Below, one piece after another: positions 15,655 to 22,760 of a stretch of DNA of 22,760 nucleotides. The stretch is taken from assembly GCA_025201865.1 (NCBI GenBank), contig MU602794.1, forward strand, positions 1,759 to 24,518. Reading direction: 5' to 3'. Position 1 is the stretch's first letter; each line of letters begins with the position of its first letter. Source of the DNA: Ramicandelaber brevisporus. Taxonomy: Eukaryota; Kickxellomycota; Ramicandelaberales; Ramicandelaberaceae. The position numbers and the translations under genes were made by a program. The notes beneath the pieces are model-generated. The model saw only the letters and a program-made list of their open reading frames with translations. It was not told where the DNA came from and ran no database searches.

Positions 15655-17794
15655 ATGCTTTCACCTAGACATAACCTGGCCTCGCCTTCACCTAGATCGC
15701 CTCCACCGCCGCAGACGCCAGGTCCAGTTGCAGCTGGTGGTGGAGGCGGTGGAGGAGCAGGTCGGCCTCTTGAGCAGTTACATACACTGGCTGAGAGGTT
15801 TTCACGAATTGCATTGAGCCCAACACCAGTTCAGCATCAGCAAATGCTATCGCCTACACCTGGCATTCATCAACAGCATCAACATCAACATCAACAACAA
15901 CAGCAACAGCAACAGCAAGTGACGCCGGTCGTAACTGCAGTCAACAACAACATAGCTCTATCACCTGGAAACATTGCAAATGGAAGACAGTTGATGGCAC
16001 GTGGAATCGCTCCTACTAATATTAATGAAATGATGATGAATGATAATAACAGCAATAACAATAACAACAATAACAATAACAATGTGGATAATGCAGCTAC
16101 AGTTCATCAGCAACAAAGATTGCAAATGTTTAGAACACCTGCTGCAACAAACAATGGAGGTCAGGGCAGATTTACACAGCGCGGGTATCCTGCTACAGCC
16201 ATCATCCCGAGAACAACTACTACAGCAACAGCAACAGCAACAGCAACGCCTGGAGTCCCAGTAGTCGCAGAAGCTGACAAAGTAATGAATGGATCACCTC
16301 ATCAGAATGAAGTTGGAATAAAGGCAGGAGCGATTATTGAGGGAGGAGGATCTCCAGAAAGACCAGTCTCACCATCATCAAAGGCAAAAATGAGCAAAGA
16401 AGAAATTAAACGTAAAATGGCAAAAATGGCAGAAATGAAAGGAGCTCGTCAATTACAGAATGGACTATTGGGAATTGGCCAAATTTCACCAATTAGTAAG
16501 TATAATACTCATCATCATCATCAACAGCAGCATCAACAGCAGCAGCAACAACAACAACAACGTCAGTATCAAGCACAGTATAATGTTGGTCGTCAATTAA
16601 GTAAAGCAGGTACAGAGGGAGTGAATGCAAATAATATGGCTGGGCTGGTTGGAGTTAATGGAGAGTCACTGTTTAATGATGCACGTGCACAAGATTTACT
16701 TGAGCCAATTAATACACGATTAAACGATGTGGAATATGATAAGGAGATTTACTATCATCACATTGCAGCCAGAAGACGCCATAACAATGATAAGGAGAGT
16801 AAAGAAAATATAGCAGCTGAGGCAGAAACACGTCGAAATCCACCTCGATTATTAGATGCTAGAATACTGGATCAAGAGTTTAGCGAAAAGGTCAGAAACC
16901 AGCCTGCTCCTCGTATTGCTCAATTTGGTGTGGTTGATTTTGTGGGAAATCTAAAACATAAAGATAGAATTATTCAAAGAGAATTATTGGAGAATCAGCA
17001 GTTACAAAAGCATGCAGATATAAATAACAACAACAATGGCAATGGTGATACAAACGAAGACGAAGATGAAGATGGAGAAGATAGTGAAGGAGAACGTGCA
17101 AGACAGCAGATGGTTAGTGAGTTATCTAAATTAGGGTTAGGAGATGGGTTTGATCCACCTAGCTTTGATGAACGTAGCAATACACCGTATACAGTTACCA
17201 CAGCTGATCACAGTGAATATAGTGATAACAACGAGTTGGATTATGATGACAATGAAGATGAAGATGAAGATGGTGATTACCAGCAGAGAGTAGGAGATAA
17301 AATAATGGGAAGTATGGATAGAAGAAGCAGTATTGGGAATATTGGTAAATTTAATACTATTGGTAATACTAATAATATTGAGGAGGAAGATGAAGGCGAA
17401 GATGAGCACGATGCAGCTAAATTCGATCACATGGTGGGCAATTTGCGTCCGGGAAGATTAATGTCTGAATATTCGGATGAAGACAACGATAGTGATAATA
17501 AAAACAACAGCAATAAGAATAATAATAAGAATAATAATAAAGAAATGGAGAATAATAGTGGAGAGTGGAAAAGAGTCCAATCAATCCAGCATTCCAAACA
17601 GCAATTTAGAAGAAATCATCCATCAAATAAAAGAAAACAGAAAAGGAGAGAGATTGAGCAAAGAAGAATGAGTTTGTGCAGTTTAAGAGTGCCTCTGAGA
17701 TCGAATCGACCTCTCACGTCATCAATGGCTGAAAGATTGGCTCAGGACGAAGCTACAAGAAATGAACAGCAATTACACCGATTGCACCAATTAG

Positions 17795-17825
<31 letters not shown>

Positions 17826-18117
17826 AAGAGCAAGAAATACTACTCGAAGAAATGCAAATCTCACAACCAACGATTCACCAGGCGTTGTGCGAGCAGTCAT
17901 GGCTGAAAATAGGCAGTTGCGGAACGAGGTTGAGAGACTCAGAAAGGACTTGGACTTGTTAGCACAGCTGGTGCTAGTCCAAAAGGAGTCTAACCAACGA
18001 ATGCACATGGCATTGGAAAGACGAGTCGATATGCTGCAAGGTATCGACGATCATACCCACATCGATGACCACCATTATGATCATCAATATCATCCTCATC
18101 ATCATCATCACCAGTAA
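15655..18117 (+). CDS. Unrecognised disordered 820-residue protein with KEN box and C-terminal leucine zipper
   Basis: I do not recognise this protein. It opens with a Pro/Ser-rich segment containing many Ser-Pro/Thr-Pro sites (about 19 in the whole protein), then His/Gln, Asn and Thr-Ala repeats. The least repetitive part is about 349-450 (EPINTRLNDVEYDKEIYYHH, PPRLLDARILDQEFSEKVRN, RIAQFGVVDFVGNLKHKDRI), preceded or interrupted by a KEN triplet (383-385, 16801-16809). Several acidic blocks follow, then a basic cluster (NKRKQKRREIEQRR, about 658-671) that could be a nuclear signal. A coiled coil at about 745-795 has Val748, Leu755, Leu762 and Leu769 at seven-residue steps. The last 21 residues are His/Asp-rich. 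Such a layout suits a cell-cycle-phosphorylated scaffold or nuclear regulator, but this is inference. Codons are A/T-ending (AGA, AAT, ATT), unlike the neighbours. A GTAAGT at 16496 could be a splice donor. Confidence 0.75.
15868..15918 (+). repeat. His/Gln-coding CAT/CAA/CAG repeat
   Basis: Encodes residues 72-88 of the coiled-coil protein, starting with alternating His and Gln and ending in nine Gln. Confidence 0.85.
16045..16083 (+). repeat. AAT/AAC repeat encoding polyAsn
   Basis: Twelve Asn codons and one Ser at residues 131-143, with ten Asn in a row at the end. Confidence 0.85.
16222..16249 (+). repeat. ACAGCA hexamer repeat encoding Thr-Ala
   Basis: The same CAACAG hexamer that makes polyQ elsewhere is read here one base out of register, giving alternating Thr and Ala. 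Confidence 0.8.
16510..16560 (+). repeat. CAT then CAA/CAG repeat encoding His4 and polyGln
   Basis: Four His codons followed by Gln codons with one further His. It lies directly downstream of the GTAAGT at 16496. Confidence 0.8.
17797..17826 (+). repeat. CAG/CAA repeat encoding 10 Gln
   Basis: Ten Gln codons between the basic cluster and the C-terminal coiled coil. Adjacent Leu and His spacing suggests the tract may extend a helix. Confidence 0.85.
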
Positions 18118-18428
18118 AATCTAATTAAGTTTAGTTGATTTCAAATGCGTATTTTAGTTTAACTTTTAATAAAAGTAATTAAGTGAAAAATAAGAAGTAA
18201 GAGGCATGACGGTAATAATAATAAAATGCTGAAAGAAATGCAAAAAGTGCAATAAAGATGAAGCAAGATGCAGATGAGAAAGGTAAAATTAATGCAAGAG
18301 CGGAAGAAGAGAGCGACAAGAAAGTGCGAGAATGCAAGTGGGTGCAGAGAAAAAAGATGAAAGTAAAAAAGAAGATGATGAAGATGAAGTAAAAGTGGGG
18401 ATGATATATTAATTGAGTTGGTTTGCTA
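18118..18428. other. Convergent 3' region between the coiled-coil gene and TMBIM
   Basis: These 311 bases hold the 3' ends of both genes. An AATAAA at 18168-18173, 50 bases after the plus-strand stop, is the likely poly(A) signal of the coiled-coil gene. From about 18180 to 18410 the plus strand is almost entirely purine-rich (GAA, AAG, GATGAAGATG). A minus-strand frame over it (18179-18583) reads as Phe/Ile/Leu-rich junk. Confidence 0.55.
18168..18173 (+). terminator. AATAAA poly(A) signal of the coiled-coil gene
   Basis: A canonical hexamer 50 bases after the stop codon, in an AT-rich setting. Confidence 0.5.
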
Positions 18429-19250
18429 TTAATCGCTGTTTGCGTTGTTGAGGATGCGCAGAATGGCAATAAACAGATTAAGAATATCCAGGTACAATTC
18501 AACTGCAGCCACAATGTATTCATCAGGCGAGAATCTCTGCATAATATTCTGGGTATCATACACAATGAATCCACTAAACACAAGAGCAGTCAGCACTGCA
18601 ACTACCAAATCAAGCTTGCGGTTAAATGGCATAAACAGCTGGACCAATCCAACCATCAGCAGAGCCCACAGAGCCAGACTAAGAATGGGTCCCATTTCAG
18701 AGAAGTCGCGCTTGCTCTGAAGAGTAAACAGTGTCAGGCCGATGAAAATGCCGAGAGTGAGTAACAGAGCCTGCATGACAACAGCCGTCTCGAAATGAAT
18801 CACAGTGGCCGCAATGATGAATGACTCAAAGAACGTGAAGCCAGCCAACAGACCCAAATTGAGTGGATGGGTATGGCGCTTAAAGTATAAGGCGATCAGA
18901 GTGCCAATGCCGCCGAGAAGAGAAACAATCATCAGCCACTGGTTCTCGGTAATGAAGTCGTGGACATGGTCGGATGCCATGGCAGCACCAGCGAAGATGG
19001 TCGTGAAAGCGAGCTGAGCAAAGAGAATCGAATACACCTTGCGGACAAAGGCCATGCGGATGGCAAGCGAGGACTGGGACACAGAGTCGCCGTACTTGTA
19101 GTCAATGGGGATTACGCCTTCGTCGCCAGCAGTGCCCAGGTTCAGAGCAGTGTGCTGCTGCTGCTCCGCGTAGCCTGGCGGAGGCGGCATCGACCGCTCA
19201 GGTACAGCACTGATTGTGTCGTCGTGTGGAATCGAGATGTACGTGGACAT
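18429..19250 (-). CDS. BXI1: Bax inhibitor-1/lifeguard (TMBIM) family membrane protein
   Basis: TMBIM proteins are multi-span channels or regulators that leak calcium from ER, Golgi or vacuole and modulate stress and death responses; the yeast member is Bxi1/Ybh3. It has 273 residues. A cytosolic N-terminus (1-63) is followed by about seven hydrophobic spans between 70 and 267. Family marks are IRMAFVRKVYSILFAQLAFT (64-83), FIVYDTQNIM (228-237), DEYIVAAVELYLDILNLF (243-260). Asp232 and Asp255 match the di-aspartyl pH/calcium sensor described for bacterial YetJ. The N-terminus carries PPGY (24-27; 19170-19181), a canonical PPxY that could recruit a NEDD4/Rsp5 ligase. The start context is a CAA-rich leader directly before the ATG. 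Which compartment it occupies cannot be read from the sequence. Confidence 0.95.
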   Translation of the reverse strand: MSTYISIPHDDTISAVPERSMPPPPGYAEQQQHTALNLGTAGDEGVIPIDYKYGDSVSQSSLAIRMAFVRKVYSILFAQLAFTTIFAGAAMASDHVHDFITENQWLMIVSLLGGIGTLIALYFKRHTHPLNLGLLAGFTFFESFIIAATVIHFETAVVMQALLLTLGIFIGLTLFTLQSKRDFSEMGPILSLALWALLMVGLVQLFMPFNRKLDLVVAVLTALVFSGFIVYDTQNIMQRFSPDEYIVAAVELYLDILNLFIAILRILNNANSD

Positions 19251-19650
19251 TTCTTTGTTGCTATTGTTGCTGTTGTTGCTGTTGTTGTGGTGCTCGTGCT
19301 GATATGATATACTAGTGCTGTTGTGCTAGAGATGCAAGTGATGCCAAGGCTTGATGCTGTGTGTCTTTCTTTTCTTCTTCTTTTGAACGATATGAAAGTA
19401 TTGAAGCAAGGGTCAACGCCAGTCCGTTTGATACGAAGGCAGGCGTGGTCTTGCTTTGAGACTGCAGCCAAAACAAAGTTACCCGAACCAGCAGCTCTGG
19501 GTCCTGGAGACATCACAATGTCGAAACGAATGAATATGCAAATCGCCAAGAGAAAGGACACTTGAAAAACAATAAAACAAATGAATTGACAGTGAATAGA
19601 GGGATGATGAATACGATGTAAAGGTGATAATGTGAATAAGACTTAACAAT
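19251..19650. other. Region between TMBIM and glycerol kinase (TMBIM leader and promoter; glycerol kinase 3' end)
   Basis: Both flanking genes run on the minus strand. Bases 19251-19290 read on the minus strand as CAACAACAGCAACAACAGCA and similar, ending at the TMBIM ATG, which is a CAA-rich leader like that of UFD1. The rest is unremarkable. Overlapping frames at 19142-19561 (minus) and 19323-19565 (plus) show no recognisable features. Confidence 0.5.
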
Positions 19651-21165
19651 TTAAGCCCAGTTATATGAGCGCTCAACGGCAGCGTTCCACTTGGCGTACA
19701 TTTCATCAGCCTTCTCCTTGGTGATCTGTGGCGAGAACAGCTTGGACTCGGCAACGCCAACGCCGCGGAGCTCCTCAACGGAGGACCAAACGCCAGTGGC
19801 CAGACCAGCGGCCATGGCGGCACCCATTGCGGTGGTCTCGCGCATGCCTGGGCGAGATACGCTAATCTGGAGGATATCGGCCTGGATCTGCATGCACAGG
19901 TCAGAGTTGGTGAGACCGCCATCGACATTCAGAGTGCGGAGAGCGTCGCCACTGTCACGGTCCATGGCCTCGAGAATGGCACGGGTCTGGTAGCAGACCG
20001 ACTCGAGGGTGGCACGGGCAATGTGGCCGCGCTTGGCATAGCGGGTCAGACCAACGATGCAGCCACGAGCGTCATCGCGCCAGTATGGGGCAAAGAGACC
20101 AGAGAAGGCAGTAACAAAGTAGACACCAGCATTGTCCGGAACAGAGCTGGCCAGGACATCAATCTCTGGAGCAGACTTGACAAGCTGGAGATCGTCACGC
20201 AGCCATTGGACAGCAGAGCCGGCAACGGCAACAGAGCCCTCAAGACCATATGCAACTGGGGCATCTGGGCCGAGCTTGTAGGCAACAGTAGTGAGCAGGC
20301 CGTTCTCGGACTGAACCACCTTGTCGCCAGTGTTGAAAATCATGAAGCAGCCGGTGCCGTACGTGTTCTTGGCCTCGCCTGGGGCGAAGCAGCGCTGGCC
20401 GACAGTGGCAGCCTGCTGGTCACCAAGACATCCAGCAATTGGGATGCCAGCAAGTGGGCCAGCGGTAATGTCGCCGTAAACCTCGGATGAGGAGCAAATC
20501 TTGGGCAGGACATGGCGGCCAAAGCCAAAGAACTCGAGAGCCTCGTCGCTCCACTGCAGGGTGTTGATGTCCATCAGCATGGTGCGGCTGGCATTGGTGA
20601 CATCGGTAGCATGGACCTTGCCGCCAGTCAGCTTGTAAATGAGCCAGGAGTCAACAGTACCGAAGCGCAGGGTGCCCTTCTCGTCGGCTGCCTTGACGGC
20701 TGGGACATTGTCCAGCATCCAGCGCAGCTTGACGGCGCTAAAGTAGGTGGTCAGCGGAAGACCGCACAACGGACGGGTGCCGTCACGAGACTTGGATGGG
20801 TGCTTGTCGGCCAGCTGGGCAACAATGTCCTTGGTGCGGGTGTCATCCCAGACGATGGCATTGCACAGAGCCTTGCCGGTCTCGCTGTCCCAGCACACGG
20901 TGGTCTCACGCTGGTTGGTGATGCCAATGGCCTTGATGCCAGCCGGGTCCAGGCCGTGGCCGCGCATGTTCTCGACGGCGCGCTCAATGGACAGCTCGAC
21001 AGACTCCAGCAGGCGGTCTGGGTTCTGCTCATGCCAGCCAGTCTCAGGGAAGATCTGTTCGTACTCAACCTGATGAGACGCGACGACTGCGCCAGTGGTG
21101 TCGAAAACGAGGAAGCGGGAGGACGTGGTGCCTTGGTCGATAGAGCCAACGTAGACTGGAGCCAT
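19651..21165 (-). CDS. GUT1: Glycerol kinase
   Basis: Phosphorylates glycerol with ATP to glycerol 3-phosphate, the entry step of glycerol use and a source of lipid backbone; cytosolic FGGY-family kinase. It has 504 residues, close to bacterial enzymes (about 500) and shorter than yeast Gut1 (about 700), so it lacks fungal-yeast insertions. The ATP-site motif DQGTTSSR is at 10-17. Glycerol-site residues are Arg86-Glu87 in GITNQRETTV, Tyr141 in TTYFSAVKLRW (also the first FGGY signature), and Asp249 in GDQQAA, the presumed catalytic base. The second FGGY region is GLTNSDLCMQIQADILQISV (417-436), followed by AMGAAMAAG. Strongly C-ending codon choice indicates high expression. A TATA box and a pyrimidine-rich leader lie upstream. 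Confidence 0.98.
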   Translation of the reverse strand: MAPVYVGSIDQGTTSSRFLVFDTTGAVVASHQVEYEQIFPETGWHEQNPDRLLESVELSIERAVENMRGHGLDPAGIKAIGITNQRETTVCWDSETGKALCNAIVWDDTRTKDIVAQLADKHPSKSRDGTRPLCGLPLTTYFSAVKLRWMLDNVPAVKAADEKGTLRFGTVDSWLIYKLTGGKVHATDVTNASRTMLMDINTLQWSDEALEFFGFGRHVLPKICSSSEVYGDITAGPLAGIPIAGCLGDQQAATVGQRCFAPGEAKNTYGTGCFMIFNTGDKVVQSENGLLTTVAYKLGPDAPVAYGLEGSVAVAGSAVQWLRDDLQLVKSAPEIDVLASSVPDNAGVYFVTAFSGLFAPYWRDDARGCIVGLTRYAKRGHIARATLESVCYQTRAILEAMDRDSGDALRTLNVDGGLTNSDLCMQIQADILQISVSRPGMRETTAMGAAMAAGLATGVWSSVEELRGVGVAESKLFSPQITKEKADEMYAKWNAAVERSYNWA

Positions 21166-21292
21166 TGTTACAGTTACTATTGTATATAAAGAGTGGCAAG
21201 AAGACGAAGAAGAAGAAGAATAAGAATAAGAAGATGAGGAGTGTGATGAAGCTAAAGGAGAGAGTTGGCGAAGTCAGCCGACCCAGAGCAAG

Positions 21293-21300
21293 CCTTATAT
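21293..21300 (-). promoter_or_regulatory. GUT1: TATA box of the glycerol kinase gene
   Basis: The minus strand reads ATATAAGG, about 130 bases before the start codon. A CT-rich tract lies between it and the ATG, a common arrangement in strongly expressed fungal genes. A second TATA-like element (TTTATATAC) near 21180-21190 is too close to the ATG to give a leader of normal length. Confidence 0.5.
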
Positions 21301-21374
21301 CATCCCACAGTGAGCAAGCACAGTCGCATCACAAGACCATTTGAAACGCTCGCCGGAACTGGAAATCGAGCCCC

Positions 21375-21380
21375 CACGTG
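21375..21380. promoter_or_regulatory. CACGTG E-box upstream of glycerol kinase
   Basis: A palindromic bHLH-type site about 210 bases before the glycerol kinase start. In yeast, GUT1 is partly under the bHLH factors Ino2/Ino4, whose sites contain a related CANNTG core. The link here is inference from one hexamer. Confidence 0.3.
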
Positions 21381-21900
21381 ATACGTAGCGAATCATCGAT
21401 CAAGCGCTTGGGCACCAATTGCATCTGATCCACTCCAGTCCAATTGAACAAAATACCGTGTTTAAAAGGGTGTAACCATTGAAACTGCCACGTCGAAGAC
21501 GCCATCGCTCAATATCCGCCGACGGACGATAGCGCTTTCATTAATAACAAGAAAATGGACACTGTGAGTGCGCTTAATGAAATGAGGAGCGCTGGCTGCG
21601 CCTGATTAATGAAGGACGTGGCACGGATGCATCGCGGAGATGAGGCAGGCACGCGAGATAGCGGCCGACGGAGCCGAGGCTGGGCGTGACTCGAGGAAAC
21701 CCCACGACATAACGCGAGTGCAGCCAGCCAGATACGCGGTGCCTTCTGCTTGGCAGACTCGCAGAGTATCTCGCAAAAACAGATTCGGTGCCGAGGGTTG
21801 TACGCTCCGTGACTTGCTTCCTATTCGCACACAGGCGCTGCGGCGGAATAATTAGACGTTGTGACGGAAGTACGGTTTTCCCCAGAACTGCTGTCTTCGG

Positions 21901-21927
21901 CGCTTGGAGCGCTTGGAGCGCTTGGCT
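21901..21927 (+). repeat. Three tandem copies of a 9-bp unit CGCTTGGAG
   Basis: Two exact copies and a third ending in CT, in the non-coding middle of the divergent promoter region. Confidence 0.85.
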
Positions 21928-22161
21928 GCGAATTGATAAAGCCGGATGCTCGGACACATGTCGGCGCTCTGCTGCTGCCTAATCCACAATTGTTCCTTTT
22001 GCTGCAGCCCGCATCACCCAACACACACAAACACCCCTGTCTGATTTCCTGCTTCCGCCACGCACTCGCTCTTCATCGGCATCGCCACAAGCAGTCATTA
22101 TTAATTAGCTTGCATTCCTGCTTCTGCCTCTGCTCCGGCTGTCGCTCCAACCTCCAACCCC

Positions 22162-22221
22162 AGCTTCCATTCCAGCGTCCATTCCACCATCCATTCCACC
22201 GTCTATTCCACCATCCATTCC
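22162..22221 (+). repeat. Five tandem 12-bp units carrying CATTCC boxes
   Basis: The units are AGCTTCCATTCC, AGCGTCCATTCC, ACCATCCATTCC, ACCGTCTATTCC and ACCATCCATTCC. Four end in CATTCC and one in TATTCC, and another CATTCC occurs at 22113-22118. The array ends 59 bases before the Myb start codon. CATTCY is the site bound by fungal TEA-domain factors (AbaA/Tec1). Confidence 0.85.
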
Positions 22222-22280
22222 ATCTCTCCACTCGCCAGCAGCACCGCGCAGAAGAAGAAGAAGACGAAGAAGAAAAAACA

Positions 22281-22760
22281 ATGCCGTCGACGCAACGCGA
22301 GCTGTGGACACAGGACGAGGACGACCGGCTGCTTGCCGCCTACGCCGACGTCGCCAGCACATTCACGGCCGAGCCGGGCAAGCGCGTCCCGCAAGGCACC
22401 TGGCAGAAGGTTGCGGCAAAGGTCGGCAGCCGCTCCGCGCTGCAGTGCCACGGCCGCTACCAAACCCTCTCGGTCAAGTCCGTTGTCACGTCAGCCGCCG
22501 ACTTCGACGCCGACTCTGCCAGCGACCATTCATCAGACACAGCAACAGCAGCAGCAGCAGCAGCATCCACGAGAACAGCCCGGTCGCGCTCGTCGGCAAA
22601 CGGCAGCAGTGGCAGCAGCAGCAGCAACATCTCGCGCACCACCGCTCGCCACGTCAAGTGGACCGAGGCCGAGAACACGCTGCTGCGGTCGCTGGTGGCC
22701 CGCTACGACCCGAGCGCCATCCGCTGGAAGGAGGTTGCTGGCGCATTCCGCGGCCGCAGC
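22281..22760 (+). CDS. Myb/SANT DNA-binding protein, N-terminal part (continues beyond the window)
   Basis: The frame opens at ATG 22281 after an A-rich AAAAAACA context and stays open for all 160 codons to the window edge. The first Myb repeat lies at about 7-64: Trp9 in ELWTQDEDDRLL, Trp41 in GTWQKVAAKVGSR, and recognition-helix-like SALQCHGRYQTL. About 12 extra residues sit between its first and second helices. A Ser/Ala/Thr linker (70-122) includes a run of six or seven Ala. A second repeat starts at about 125: Trp127 in VKWTEAENTLLRSLV and Trp149 in RWKEVAGAF, cut off at GRS. Myb repeats with Trp spaced this way bind DNA, so a transcription factor or chromatin protein is likely. Codons are very GC-rich in the third position. 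Confidence 0.9.
   Translation, partial: MPSTQRELWTQDEDDRLLAAYADVASTFTAEPGKRVPQGTWQKVAAKVGSRSALQCHGRYQTLSVKSVVTSAADFDADSASDHSSDTATAAAAAASTRTARSRSSANGSSGSSSSNISRTTARHVKWTEAENTLLRSLVARYDPSAIRWKEVAGAFRGRS

Larger units (their letters stand above)
21166..22280. other. Divergent promoter region between glycerol kinase and the Myb gene
   Basis: 1.1 kb between two divergent starts. On the left are the glycerol kinase leader (pyrimidine-rich on the minus strand at 21200-21240), a TATA box (21293-21300) and a CACGTG E-box (21375-21380). In the middle (21480-22100) I see no gene, only a 9-bp triplication at 21901. On the right, the Myb leader holds a 12-bp tandem array (22162-22221) and ends in a GAA-rich, A-rich stretch before the ATG. 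The minus-strand frames at 21574-21957 and 22105-22362 lack any recognisable domain. Confidence 0.55.

Noticed and set aside
18179-18583. 134-codon minus-strand ORF, apparently multi-span membrane protein
   Set aside because: The Phe/Ile/Leu composition comes from the antisense of a purine-rich 3' region, and its start lies inside the TMBIM gene in another frame.
20512-21189. 225-codon plus-strand ORF antisense to glycerol kinase
   Set aside because: It arises from the strong codon bias of glycerol kinase on the other strand. It has no recognisable domain and no separate promoter.
21340-21425. Possible minus-strand tRNA, from a GGCTCGATTTCC string resembling a T-arm
   Set aside because: The B-box consensus is not met at two positions and I find no matching A box or acceptor stem.
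21574-22030. Minus-strand ORFs in the glycerol kinase/Myb intergenic region
   Set aside because: No recognisable domain, and they are spanned by a small tandem repeat.

Overview
The window is nuclear DNA from a fungus. Fungal hallmarks are an alternative NADH dehydrogenase, a secreted eight-cysteine protein with a GPI tail, an arrestin-type ubiquitin-ligase adaptor, a mitochondrial DEAD-box helicase and a cytosolic glycerol kinase. All fourteen genes read as single uninterrupted frames, so the genome is intron-poor. Glutamine, asparagine and Thr-Ala tracts built on CAA/CAG are frequent. An early-diverging lineage such as the Zoopagomycota (Kickxellomycotina-like) would fit, but this is a low-confidence guess.

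Layout: the C-terminal part of a dienelactone hydrolase (+, cut by the left edge); UFD1 with a long N-terminal extension (+); alternative NADH dehydrogenase (-); an unrecognised polyQ protein with a ubiquitin-interacting motif (+); a small GPI-anchored Cys-rich protein (-); an arrestin-like adaptor (+); ubiquilin/DSK2 (-); a metaxin/SAM37-like protein (-); TANGO2 (+); a mitochondrial DEAD-box helicase (-); an 820-residue unrecognised disordered protein with a C-terminal coiled coil (+); a Bax-inhibitor/TMBIM membrane protein (-); glycerol kinase (-); and the start of a Myb/SANT protein (+, cut by the right edge). Strand changes at most gene boundaries, giving compact divergent promoters (61 bp between metaxin and TANGO2) and close or overlapping convergent 3' ends.

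The genes do not form an operon or an obvious metabolic cluster. Two loose themes appear. The first is ubiquitin: UFD1 and DSK2 both serve p97/proteasome delivery, the arrestin has a PPxY motif for NEDD4/Rsp5-type ligases, the polyQ protein has a UIM, and PPxY motifs also occur in UFD1 and TMBIM. The second is mitochondria: the NADH dehydrogenase, the metaxin and the helicase. I see no mobile element, CRISPR array, rRNA or tRNA. The most novel items are the two unrecognised proteins (4771-6012 and 15655-18117), the UFD1 extension, and a 12-bp tandem array of CATTCC boxes in front of the Myb gene.
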